Shown: positions 1 to 8,963, counted from the first letter of the stretch. The stretch: 12,769 nt of DNA from Smittium culicis (GCA_001970855.1 LSSN01003300.1:1-12769); one strand, 5' to 3'. The notes: a model not told the origin generated them from the sequence alone. Made by a program: numbers and translations.

Positions 1-486
1 AACTATACTATGTTGTTGCTCTAAGCAAGCTGAACAAAGTTTAATTAATGATTGATGCCGTATCGGCAACGGTATTGATGTTATAAACGATTTTATTAAC
101 GAAATATGACAAAAAAGTGTAAAAAATAGACTAATTTTCAAAAATTTCTAAGTGTATAAAAAAATTAATAATTCTCTGTGTTCTGATAGGGCCGCTTGAA
201 AGAAAATATTTTCCAAGTGAGAGAGAGTCAAAAGTTTGCTTAGGTTAATGTTTTTTTTAAACTATACTATGTTGTTGCTCTAAGCAAGCTGAACAAAGTT
301 TAATTAATGATTGATGCCGTGTCGGCAACGGTATTGATGATATAAACGATTTTATTAACGAAATATGACAAAAAAGTGTAAAAAATAGACTAAATTTCAA
401 AAATTTCTAAGTGTATAAAAAAATTAATAATTCTCTGTGTTCTGATAGGGCCGCTTGAAAGAAAATATTTTCCAAGTGAGAGAGAG
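1..486. repeat. 259-bp tandem duplication, nearly identical copies
   Basis: Bases 1-227 recur at 260-486 with three substitutions by direct reading (62/321, 81/340 and 135/394), about 98.7% identity. The spacer 228-259 may be part of the unit. The left copy starts at the window edge, so the array may continue outside. Each copy holds a small hairpin, TGCCG-TAT-CGGCA, near 56-68, and one of the substitutions falls in its loop. No protein is evident. The high identity implies a recent duplication or homogenisation between copies. Confidence 0.95.
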
Positions 487-532
487 ATGATAGGGCTGCT
501 TGAAAGAAAATATTTTCCAAGTGAGAGAGAGA
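443..532. repeat. 45-bp tandem repeat with GA tail
   Basis: Two units, 443-487 and 488-532, differ mainly at one base (GGGCCGC against GGGCTGC). A GA-rich run extends the second unit to about 545. Each unit contains the perfect 12-bp palindrome GAAAATATTTTC framed by CTTG and CAAG, then a GAGAGAGA run. A single unit is present in the left 259-bp copy at 184-227, so the duplication of this unit is specific to the right copy. Confidence 0.9.
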
Positions 533-556
533 TGAGAGAGAGAGTTATCCTGAAAC

Positions 557-612
557 ATAAGTGATCTGGAAACACGAATGCCATCCAAGAGTTTCGCTGT
601 TTGCAGCTCGAA
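557..612. repeat. Short dispersed repeat, shared with 10844-10898
   Basis: The stretch from ATAAGTG to AGCTCGAA aligns by eye to 10844-10898 in the same orientation at about 75% identity, with shared blocks ATAAGTG, TCTGG, GATGCC/GGATGCC and AGCTCGAA. The two places are 10 kb apart. Flanks outside this core are not clearly alike. It is probably part of a dispersed repeat family whose full length cannot be set from two copies. Confidence 0.6.
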
Positions 613-622
613 ATTTCGAGAA

Positions 623-823
623 TTATCTCTTTCCCGTTCAACACTCTATAAGAAACCGAATTTATGATTAGCCTAAGATTTAAAAGTATATTAATCATTC
701 GCTGATCTTTTACAATGTGCCAATGTATATATAGATCCTCGCTACTAACTAAAACATGTGGGCATAACTGGCTATAATCGGGGGATCTGAATTATATACT
801 ATCAATGATTGAAAAAAATTTAA
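623..823 (+). mobile_element. MITE copy 1 (TTAA / CCCTTTC family), degenerate
   Basis: The 5' end reads TTATCTCTTTCCCGTTCAAC, followed by ACACTCTATAAG, which matches the family start TTAACCCTTTCCCGTCC...ACACTCTTTAA. The internal block TTTTACAATGTGCCAATG matches the 6765-6959 copy. The 3' end is eroded: the GATC...TAGTCTACCG signature is barely visible and the GGG is lost, so the right boundary near a TTAA at 820-823 is approximate. Confidence 0.6.
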
Positions 824-857
824 GATTGAAAAGACGAGTGTAAGCATTTGTTTAATT

Positions 858-1130
858 TTAAATATATATGGAGACTGTCAGAATCTGCATCCGTCCTCGC
901 AGTGCCAGAAATAATTCCGACATAGCAAGATCATCAACGAGGCTAAATCTGACATAAGTACCAAGAGAAATAAATTTCACCAGATATAACCAAGATTAGA
1001 GCCCCACACTTCCCTTTACGGACAGTGCAGTATGATTCATCGTCCAGCCTGTTTTAGGTGACTTTGTTCGGAAACAAAGGCAAAGAAATAAACTGTATAC
1101 AAGATCCTTGTAAGTACAGTCGATAGAGAT
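858..1130. other. GC-richer block, possible eroded coding relic
   Basis: This block is about 41% G+C, clearly above its surroundings. On the minus strand one frame is open from 1130 to 861 apart from a single TAA at 998-996 (90 codons). On the plus strand, from an ATG at 868, a frame is also readable but broken by TAA, TAG and TGA. I recognise no motif in either translation. It is likely a remnant of a transposon gene; strand and family are unresolved. Confidence 0.25.
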
Positions 1131-1299
1131 TCAAAAGTATCGAAGCTATTTTTTATTTATAACAGGGAAATGTCTATATTCATTTTATATTTATTATGGG
1201 GTTTAAAATTTTTGTAAGAGAGAATCTAGTAGAAAGCTCAAAGTTTAAGACAAAAATTATTGGTTCAAATTTTATATGAATATGCAATTACTGGATTAT

Positions 1300-1494
1300 T
1301 TACTATTTCTATTCCATCTGCTCTAAAAGAATATCAAGTTGTGATTCGTTTATGATTTTTAAGCAAATATATTATTTGCTTCTTTTATAGCACATAATAA
1401 TAGTTGATTGATTCTGAGAATTATACTTTTTTATTGAATATAATTTGCTAAATAAATTATACCAAAAGCTGTCTATCGCATGGGAAAGGTTTAA
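1300..1494 (+). mobile_element. MITE copy 2 (TTAA / CCCTTTC family)
   Basis: The 5' end, TTACTATTTCTATTCCATC, is decayed. The core GTGATTCGTTTATGATTT...GCAAATATATTATTTGC is a strong match to the other copies. The 3' end GTCTATCGCATGGGAAAGG runs into TTTAA, equivalent to the family's GTCTACCGCCCGTGAAAGGG-TTAA. Its length of 195 bp fits the family. It faces the next copy across a 96-bp spacer. Confidence 0.75.
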
Positions 1495-1590
1495 AGCATT
1501 TCGATTTTACTAATTATTCGCTTCACTTTGAAATTATTATTTTACAAAAAAATCTGATTTTTTTTCATTAGATAATAATAAAATTATTAG

Positions 1591-1787
1591 TTAACCTTTT
1601 CATGGGCGGTAGACTATTTTTGATCTACAAAATATAACCAACAGCTTTCAGTTAAAATACTTCAATTCCGAGCCTTTAAAAATCACTGGTACATTGTAAA
1701 TAAACAGCAAATAGCAAATATTATTATAAATCATAAACGAATCAAAAAATCAGTTTTTTCAAAGAGTGCATGACGGGATAGGGTTAA
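1591..1787 (-). mobile_element. MITE copy 3, well preserved, both TTAA sites intact
   Basis: Read on the plus strand it starts TTAACCTTTTCATGGGCGG and ends GACGGGATAGGGTTAA, so it is inverted relative to most copies. The length is 197 bp including both TTAA sites. The inner part carries CATAAACGAATCAAAAAATC, the reverse complement of the 5' subterminal motif of the plus-strand copies. It has no coding capacity. A TTAA at both ends and CCY/GGG termini fit a piggyBac-type non-autonomous element. Confidence 0.85.
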
Positions 1788-4292
1788 ATGCCTACAAGTG
1801 CTCTATTCGTTTTGATAGCCCCATATAGGAGACTCTTAGAGCGAGAGGAAAAATTTTTTTCATGGAATATTATTAATTATATTAAATAAATTTATATTAT
1901 TGTCTAAAATAATCAGCTCATTTGATAATATGTATTATGAATTTAAACCCAAAACAAAGTTTGAAGCGAATTAAAACTTTAATAGAAAAAGTACCGGGTT
2001 GGTTCAAAATTTATTTTTTTAATATTTTTTGAACTTTTTAAATATTTTTTATTAATTTTTAGTATACTTTTAAATTATGTTTAATAAATTCACTGTGAAA
2101 AAAAATAATTAATAAAGTTCCGATCTTCAAAAAAACCTATCAAATAAACCAATTCTCAATTTATTATATTTATACTTTATAAAATCTTTTTAAAATATTC
2201 ATAATTTATATTCTAATAAAATCTCCTTCCTATTTTATTTAAACTGAATAGTGGATACGTTTTCGGATTTCCTATCCATCTAAAAATATCCAAAATATCT
2301 TTAAGCACAAAGAAATGTTTTTTTATTAATAATTAGTAGGCTAAGAAATAACCTGATACTTTGAAATGTTATACTTTTTTTAATAAAATTAGATTTAAGC
2401 AAATTTCTTTATTTATTTACCGTTTTTTGATTCCTAAAATTGAATAAAAAAGAAACCCTTCTTCATCACATCGTTTTCCCCAAACTAAAAAAAAAAGTTA
2501 GCTTGTTACTTTATAAGTATTGATCTAATAATTGTTTATATATTGCTATTTTTTTTATACTAACAAATGCGAAAAATATTTATACTGAAAATGTAATTAA
2601 AATTCCAGAATAAACAATTATTATACATGTTTTACTAAATAAAACTTTGTAATAATATAGATATAGACTCGAGCATATTTTACATGAAGTTCTGACTAAA
2701 GGGAATAGTTTATAGTCTATGATTTTACAGTGTGTAAAATATCATACTCCTTTGATATTATAAAAATAATCTGAAATCACATATAAAAAATAAACAAATA
2801 GGGGAAATTAATCTATTTGAACTAATCTAAAACAATCAATATTTTTACCTTTATTATTCCCATCTTAGTAAACTGAAACAAAGAACTCTGTACATCATGT
2901 ACTTCTCTTATAGAAAAATAAAATTCCTAATAAAGAAAAGTTATTAAATTTCACATTTAGGTTTTAAGATTAATTTCTGTTAGTAGTTTAGTGTTGAATA
3001 TTTACAATGTTACATGTATTGGGTTATTAAATATTTCAGCTTCTGACCTTGAATGAATAAAATAATAGATTTGTTCCCCAAATCTCTAAGAATAGAAAAA
3101 ATATATTTGTGCTAATATTAGTTTCCTTATTTTTAAATATTTAATTCAATTTTTTATATTTATCGTATTATGTGCTCAGTATAAATCGCGTATAATAAAC
3201 GCTTTAGCTGTTTACTGTAAATTAGTTTCAAGCACACCAGTAATATGAATATGAGATTCAAAAATTTTGGAATACCGAAAAAGTATCATAAAAATATATA
3301 TCTGCTAAAGGTCAATTTTTTATTTATTTACAGTATTTTTTATTATATTTTAATTTTAGCAATATACTGGTATTTCTTTATCAAGCTTCTGGATTTCATC
3401 GTATTCAAACGTCTCTAATTCTAACTATCTTATTATTGGATGAATTCTGATTTCTTTACAGTTAGTTTATTCATGCGTTAAGTATTACAAATAACAAATA
3501 CGAGCTCTAGTAATTTAAAAGATATTTATAAATTGGTTGATTAGATGAGTTTTTTGAATATTTAGGTGTCTATTTTATATTTTGATACCTATATTAGCAG
3601 TATTAAAATTGTAAGCTCTGTGTCTGATAAATTATTTGAATCTAAATCGATTAAAGATATAAAATTAGCACTTCTAATGAAGATATATTTTATTTATTTT
3701 TTATTATTCGCTAGATGAAATGCTTTTAGTTGGCAAAATATGATAAATTTTTTTCTCTGCTACAATTATAATAGCTTAAATATTTATCATTTATATGTCT
3801 TGTAAAATATATATAGTTTTTTTTAATTATTTCATATTTTCCCTTATTTATTATTGATTTACTATCAGTATTAAGATCTATTGCATTATGCTAGTATTAG
3901 CTAAAACAAAGCTATCAATTAGTTCTTTTCAGCGGCTTATTAAAAAAAAATATATATATGACATATGATGTACAGTAGATCAAAACTTATTAATTAAGGT
4001 AAATACAAATAATAATAAGCTCAAGTTCTTTATCCAAGAAATGAATATATCTCGTATAATTGAAAAAGGCAAATGGTTGATAGTGTTAAAAAGTCTAATT
4101 TAATTTAATCGAAAAATATAACCACAGATAAAATCTAAAATCAAAAAATAAAATAATCATAAAACAGTTACAATTTAGCTATAATTATTGAATAAATATT
4201 TGTTAGTTAAATTTTAATAAATGATGGAAAATTTTCAGAGCTGGATAAAGAAGATGGAGTTATTAAAAGCGGTTTCCTATATTTTACATATT
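1788..4292. other. Gene-free, very AT-rich intergenic DNA
   Basis: I see no credible reading frame, structural RNA or family repeat here. The DNA is dominated by A and T runs with occasional TA dinucleotide repeats (near 3950-3960). No copy of the CCCTTTC-ended MITE was found, unlike the gene-free DNA on the other side of the RING gene. The end nearest 4293 would contain the 3' region of the RING gene. Confidence 0.6.
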
Positions 4293-4553
4293 TCACATAT
4301 TATTTCTATTGCTACTACTACCAATATATTGATCATTGAAGTTAAATCTAGAACGAGAACGCCTTGAGTATTCTGGTTCTCTAAACATTTCAATTAGAAC
4401 TTGGTAAGCCATACTTTTTTTATTGACATTTCTAGTATTATCGCTTTCGAAAATCAGATTATTTTGGTTTTGAATAGCTGGTTGTCTATTTGGGGTTGAA
4501 GATGGTTGCAGATTGTTGTACGGAATTGAGATATCAATTTCTGGTGAATTTTA
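4293..4553 (-). other. In-frame stop and 85-codon open extension of the RING gene
   Basis: The RING reading frame meets TAA at 4553-4551. The same frame then stays open for 85 codons (4550-4296) to TGA at 4295-4293. It encodes a hydrophilic, Asn/Ser/Gln-rich tail beginning NSPEIDISIPYNN, with a short more ordered patch (MAYQVLIEMFREPEYSRR) and a basic RRSRSRF cluster. In DNA this AT-rich a stop is expected roughly every dozen codons, so this length and composition look like coding sequence. The likeliest reading is a longer ancestral protein cut short by a recent nonsense change. Stop readthrough, a sequencing error or a chance open frame are alternatives. An intron removing the TAA would have to be about 16 nt, which is not credible. 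Confidence 0.6.
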
Positions 4554-5506
4554 AACAGAAGTCTCTCTTAGTGGGCGTAAGTCATATCTGCAATTTGGAC
4601 ATGAGCCGGAACGTGAAGTTAGCCAATTGTCCAAGCATCCTTTGTGAAATCTATGTAAACATGGAATCAACCTTATAAAATCGCCGACGTTAATAGTTTC
4701 AAAGCAGATCAGACATTCAGAATCCTCGCTATTATTTTTATTAGATTCAATTGAGTTGCTGATTATTGATTTTGGATCAAATATTCCGCCCTTTTCTTGT
4801 GAGAAAGTGTTTGATAAAACATTAGAAAGTTTTTTTATTATTTTTGGTTTGTCTTTGGAATCTTTATTAGCTTCATTTTCATATTTTTTTGTGCTAGACT
4901 CATTATCTATAGGTTTTTCATTTTTTGAAGTAGTATTTCTATAGTCTTTGCTGCTAGTTCCAGTCATTATTTCTGTTAACTCGGCCACAGAATAAAGTGT
5001 AAGCTCTTCTTCAGTTAAAATTTTTCTTTCTTCTGGAGCTATATAAGGTCTTATACTTGGTGCTTGATTTTGACCTTGAGTATGAGGTAGTTGAGCAGCT
5101 GCTATGCTCCTGGTAGATACCTTCATATATGCTATGATTCCGCTAACAAGAATTACAACTACTAAAATATAAAAAATAAATAAGTGATTAAAGTCAGGAA
5201 ATATAAAAATTATAAAGTATCTATTAATATTCTTACCAAACACTAAAGAAATTAATACTGTTGATGTAGCTGAATCAATTTGCAAACCTAGTAAAAATTT
5301 ATGTTAGAGTTAAAGTGAAATTAAGCTAAATAGGTCGAAGAGGTAAATTTGAAGTCTGGAGTACCTCCATTGTTTCCAAATCTTCTTTCATTAATAATTT
5401 TTGAAAGAGTAGAATCGTATGTTTGCGAAGATATCAGCGTTAATTCCGAGCTTTTTACGCTATTTATTATATCAATTGCTAGTTGTGGGCTGGGATGTGG
5501 TGCCAT
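4551..5506 (-). CDS. Membrane-anchored RING-H2 E3 ubiquitin ligase-like protein
   Basis: The spliced protein would be 292 residues from two exons (5506-5365 and 5287-4551). Exon 1 starts at an ATG with an in-frame TGA two codons upstream. One transmembrane helix spans about residues 81-101 (core LFIFYILVVVILVSGIIAYM). A low-complexity Ser/Asn/Lys-rich linker follows, then a RING-H2 domain near residues 239-279. All eight zinc ligands are present in the spacing C-x2-C-x14-C-x-H-x2-H-x2-C-x10-C-x2-C, and there is a Trp after the sixth ligand, as usual in the E2-binding surface. The family moves ubiquitin from an E2 to substrates at membranes. The layout resembles PA-TM-RING ligases (RNF13 type), but I see no signal peptide or protease-associated domain, so the N-terminus may be reduced or an upstream exon missed. 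A TATA-like CTTATA (5607-5612) lies about 100 bp upstream. The protein ends at a possibly premature TAA. Confidence 0.8.
5288..5364 (-). other. Predicted 77-bp intron in the RING gene
   Basis: On the minus strand the intron runs from GTACTC (5364) to TTTTTACTAG (5288). A CTAAC branch-point-like motif lies about 18 nt before the acceptor. Splicing is phase 1: the exon 1 terminal G joins GT to make a Gly codon, keeping the frame into LQIDSATS. The second exon has no ATG before its transmembrane helix, which supports the join. The donor differs from GTAAGT, so usage is likely but not proven. Confidence 0.6.
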
Positions 5507-6764
5507 TTTTCAGTGTAGAGAATTGGGGCGAGGTTTAGCTGAGAGATGTTCTAGAGTTTGTAATTTTAATAGTGTAGAGACCAAAGGTAGGTATATCTAA
5601 TGCTGGCTTATAGAGCTTCCAGATCGGACTTTAAATATACTTTCATTCAGTCAAATTTATGCCCGCCTATTGTCGCGAATATTATTGCCATAACCGTATA
5701 TTGAAGGGCTATTTTAAAAATCATCGGAATAATTAGTTATCTACAATTTTTTTGATCTGTTATTTCCCAACAAAATTTCAAGGGAGTCTGAAATCTGAAA
5801 GTATAAAATAGAGCGAAATTGATTTAGAGTTGAAGCTTTTTTCTTCGGCGTAATTTAATAGCAAAGAAATGAGTGTTTGCTATTGTGTAAAAAAATACTT
5901 GAGCGTCATTGGACAGTTGGTTTACTGTTGGTCATGGGCTTATTTTTAAATCTATATTACCCAAAACTTGTTAAATTAGATTGCACACAATGATGATTTG
6001 CATTGTATTGAGAGCAAATCCTTAGTTTTTCTATACAAAAAGCACATGTGTTAAATCAAATTATCAGAATTTATGTAATTAAATCAGTTACATCTTATTT
6101 CTATACTTAAAAAACAGATCCTCCCAAAATGTAGTCACGTTAGCCTAGCACCCATTTTACGGCCCAATGATATTTAATGTTCATGATAATTGGTCCAATA
6201 ATCTATATCTAAACGCTCTAATAAATATAGACTAATAATTTAAAATATAATAGCTGAGTAGCAACTTCTAATTCGCAGGTTATTCTAGATATACATAAGA
6301 ACGTTTATTTCCTGTAAAAGCGCAGTTGATAAATATACTCTATTTGGTGAGAATTTTTAGGATCTTTAAAGTGGCAATCTCATTACCATTCGCTCCCAAC
6401 TGCCACACAGTTATTTCTTCTTCAATTCATCTAAATAGGTTAATTGAGAAATTCAAATAATAAATATGAAATATGAAAATTGTAAAAGTTGTAATAACTT
6501 TTGCTGGTAAATTGGAGCTTGAATTTGAAAATTTATAAATTAATAAATTTTATAAAAATTAAATATAATTGATTAGAGCTATTATATAATGAAGGTAGTT
6601 ATTAAGATAGATGAATAGTAAAAAACTAATAAAATTCGGCTATTTCGCAATAACCTTTAAAAAAATTTTCTTTTGGGTATTTTGAATTAACTTGCATATT
6701 TCGGAAATAATTATTTCGATTATTTTTTTCAAGTCAATTAATTAAAGCGTAATAGTTTAACTTT
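5507..6764. other. Gene-free region upstream of the RING gene
   Basis: This holds the presumed promoter of the RING gene (TATA-like CTTATA at 5607-5612 and pyrimidine-rich CTCTACACT motifs at 5512-5520 and 5572-5580, read on the minus strand). Beyond that it is AT-rich DNA in which I see no gene, RNA or MITE copy. The short plus-strand frame 5349-5600 is only the antisense of exon 1 and its leader. Confidence 0.5.
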
Positions 6765-6959
6765 TTAACGCTTTCCTGTCCAACACTCTTTAAAAAAATC
6801 AATTTTTTGATTCGTATATGATTTATGCAAATCTATTATTTGCCCACATTTTACAATATACCAATGTTTCTTAAAGCCTAAGAAATAAATTATTTTAATT
6901 GATAATGGCTGGAGGTATTTTGAAGGTCAAAAATAGTCTACCGTCTGCATAAGGGTTAA
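6765..6959 (+). mobile_element. MITE copy 4, best reference copy
   Basis: The element runs from TTAACGCTTTCCTGTCC to TCTGCATAAGGGTTAA, with perfect TTAA on both sides and 195 bp in all. Landmarks in order are ACACTCTTTAAAAAAATC (which holds the internal TTAA), TTGATTCGTATATGATTT, GCAAATCTATTATTTGC, TTTTACAATATACCAATG and TCAAAAATAGTCTACCG. AATCAATTTTTTGATT forms a subterminal inverted repeat. There is no coding potential. Confidence 0.85.
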
Positions 6960-7247
6960 ACCAAGTTATTTACTAATAACATCGTTTTAATCGAAACATG
7001 CTCAGTAACCTATGATAGCTAGGCGTATTTAGAGATATCTGGTTTTATCTCAAATAAACCAAATTATTCGAATAAAATCTTATATTTCGAAATAAAAATT
7101 TCGTTTCCATTTGTTTCCAAATAAAAATGATTAATTCACTCGAATACTTTCGAACAGAAAATTTTGTACATACTTAAGAAGATTAAGCTCATTGTATTAA
7201 AAATATTTCACCTCTTCCATATATATGCATTTCTATCTCCCACCTTA

Positions 7248-7438
7248 TTAGCCTTGTCCTTTTCAACGATCTATAAAAAAAATTTTATATTATTTTATAT
7301 AAAAAAGAGCATATACTATTTGCTATTGTTATAAACGAAGAATAAATTTAATGAGACAAAAAGCTAAAATATTATTATTAAGACGTGTTAGTTATATTAG
7401 ATAGACCAAAAATATATTACCTCAGTGGAAATAGTTGT
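7248..7438 (+). mobile_element. MITE copy 5, degenerate
   Basis: The start TTAGCCTTGTCCTTTTCAAC followed by GATCTATAAAAAAAA matches the family 5' end. The middle holds TACTATTTGCTATTGTT. The end GACCAAAAATATATTACC...GTGGAAATAG matches GATCAAAAATAGTCTACCG...GTGAAAGGG. It is 191 bp long. Both TTAA sites have drifted (TTAG and TTGT), which indicates an old insertion. Confidence 0.65.
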
Positions 7439-7659
7439 TCATAATAGAAAATTTATAATTATTTTAGATACTTGTGATTATATGTGAACACTTTAGTAGA
7501 AATCAGAATGATCAAAGCCTTTATTGTGGTCATTCTTGATATTAATTTCTTCTAGCGATATATGGTTCATAACCTTCGTGGTTAAGAATAGTGTATACGT
7601 TAACCAGCTAACAATTTTTAAAGGTTAAATATTTTTATTTATTTTTTTTAAATTCTTAT

Positions 7660-8047
7660 ATTGTCCTCTACCATTAAACACTCTTTAACCATTTCCCGTC
7701 CTACACTCTTTAAAAAAACTAAAATAACGATTCGATTATGGTTTAAAATAATAATTTTTATTTGTTGATATTCTATATTATACCAATTATTGATTGATTC
7801 TCCGTACTAAACCAGTTTAATTGAACTCAGTTGGCTATATTTAAAGATCGAAAATAGTCTACCACCCGTGAAAGGGCTAAAAAAATGAATCTAGCGATAC
7901 CCAGCAATTTGAAATTAGATTTTTTATCAGCTGTTTTTCTAAAACAGACCGATGATTAATAGAGTTTTAGAATTATATTATTTTTATTGAATGAAGTTGA
8001 TCGTATTTTGTGGATCAAAATAAGTTTATCGACCGCGAAAGGGATAC
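7660..8047 (+). mobile_element. MITE copy 6, outer copy split by copy 7
   Basis: The left part (7660-7688) ends AAACACTCTTTAA, matching the first 28 bp of the family. The right part (about 7881-8047) ends GGATCAAAATAAGTTTATCG followed by ACCGCGAAAGGG, matching the 3' end. Removing 7685-7880 gives an element close to 196 bp, the family length. The interruption is exactly at the internal TTAA of the CTCTTTAA motif. The right TTAA has decayed to ATAC. Confidence 0.65.
7685..7880 (+). mobile_element. MITE copy 7, nested inside copy 6
   Basis: It runs from TTAACCATTTCCCGTCCTAC to TAGTCTACCACCCGTGAAAG plus GGCTAA, 196 bp, with one substitution in the right TTAA. It has the internal ACACTCTTTAA, GATTCGATTATGGTTT and TTGATTGATTCTC blocks. 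Same orientation as its host copy. It is better preserved than the host, consistent with a later insertion. Confidence 0.8.
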
Positions 8048-8179
8048 AAGGCTTAAACAATTGTCTGTTTTTTGGCCAATAAGAGTTAAAAAATCGCTTA
8101 TAATTACGAAATAGCTGAGTGTTTAAATAATAACAATCTTAATTCGAAATAATTTGATTATTTAGCAATTTAATTTTGA

Positions 8180-8378
8180 TTAGCCCTTTCCTGGGCCAAC
8201 ACTCTATACCCATTTTAAAAATCATAATTGGATAAGCCTTTTTATATTTATTTGTTATTGGATTTATAAAACTCATCAGCCAATAATTTATTATAATCTT
8301 ATAGTAATTTATCAAGTTGTCGTTTGATTTGATAATTTTTGTAGCTCAAAAAAAGTCTACCGCCACTGAAAGGGTTAA
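8180..8378 (+). mobile_element. MITE copy 8
   Basis: The 5' end is TTAGCCCTTTCCTGGGCC then AACACTCTATACC, and the 3' end AAGTCTACCGCCACTGAAAG plus GGTTAA. It is 199 bp. The termini CCCTTTC and GAAAGGG are perfect inverted repeats here. The left TTAA is mutated to TTAG. The middle is more divergent than in copies 4 and 7. Confidence 0.75.
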
Positions 8379-8572
8379 GAAATTCATTGAGAATTAAGAA
8401 TTAACTCGCCCATATCAAAATACACGACTAATTTCCAAATAACTACAGCTAAATAGAAAAACGTTAGATATTTAACAATTATCTAGGCATTTCTAATTGG
8501 AATTAGAATAATTTTTATAACTGGATATTTCGAAACAGCTGAATTTTATTAGCTTTTTCCTATTCTTATATC

Positions 8573-8963
8573 TTAACCTTTTCACGGGCGGTAGACTATT
8601 TTTAATGTACAAAATTTATCATATTCAATTCATTTTAAATACATTAATCCCGACGCCTTATGAAATATTGGCTTGTTTTATAATAACATCAAAGAATAAA
8701 TTTGTTTATAAATCATAAATGAATCATAAAATTGATTTTTTTAATCTTTCAGGACTAGTTGGCTTTTTTTGAGCTACCAAAACTATCCAACCAAATAACA
8801 ATCCGATAAATTAATATAAAAATCTAATCTTTCATTGTATATTTATTTCAACGAATCCAGTAGCTAATAGCTTTTATTTTGCATAACTAATTGTGGTTTT
8901 TATTATGGTCAAAGATCGTTGGCTCAGGAAAGGGTTAAATAGTGATGGACGGGAAAGGGTTGG
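8573..8963 (-). mobile_element. MITE copy 9, outer copy split by copy 10
   Basis: The left part, 8573-8744, starts TTAACCTTTTCACGGGCGG and runs through TAGACTATTTTT and CATAAATGAATCATAAAATT to a TTAA. The right part, 8935-8963, reads TTAAATAGTGATGGACGGG then AAAGGGTTGG, the family 5' end reversed. Removing the inner copy gives 197 bp, the same as copy 3. The right outer TTAA has decayed to TTGG. Confidence 0.8.
8741..8938 (-). mobile_element. MITE copy 10, nested inside copy 9
   Basis: The element is 198 bp with TTAA at both ends. It begins TTAATCTTTCAGGACTAG and ends GTTGGCTCAGGAAAGGG-TTAA. Its left side keeps TTTTTTTGAGCTACCAAAAC, aligned to the family's TATTTTTGATCTACAAAA. Orientation is the same as the host copy. 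The interior is more diverged than that of copy 9, so it may belong to a different subfamily. Confidence 0.7.

Noticed and set aside
443..532. CRISPR-like array
   Set aside because: Units are directly adjacent without unique spacers, and the window is eukaryotic in character.
390..698. 102-codon minus-strand open frame
   Set aside because: It runs across the 45-bp tandem repeats, the dispersed repeat and the start of MITE copy 1, and its repeated SLGKYFLSS blocks simply mirror the DNA repeat.
1261..1275. tRNA T-arm-like GGTTCAAAT
   Set aside because: No acceptor stem or anticodon arm could be placed around it; two similar GGTTCAA motifs (1993 and 10806) also fail.
4551..4553. Alternative genetic code with TAA read as an amino acid
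   Set aside because: A single in-frame TAA in one gene is not evidence for recoding, and no other TAA lies inside the RING gene's coding frame.
4490..4944. Plus-strand open frames of 62 codons each (4490-4678 and 4756-4944)
   Set aside because: They are antisense to the RING gene and its extension.
7500..7630. Further MITE copy ending TTTTTAAAGGTTAAA near 7628
   Set aside because: Only about 11 of 17 bases match at the 3' signature and no 5' end is found at the right distance.
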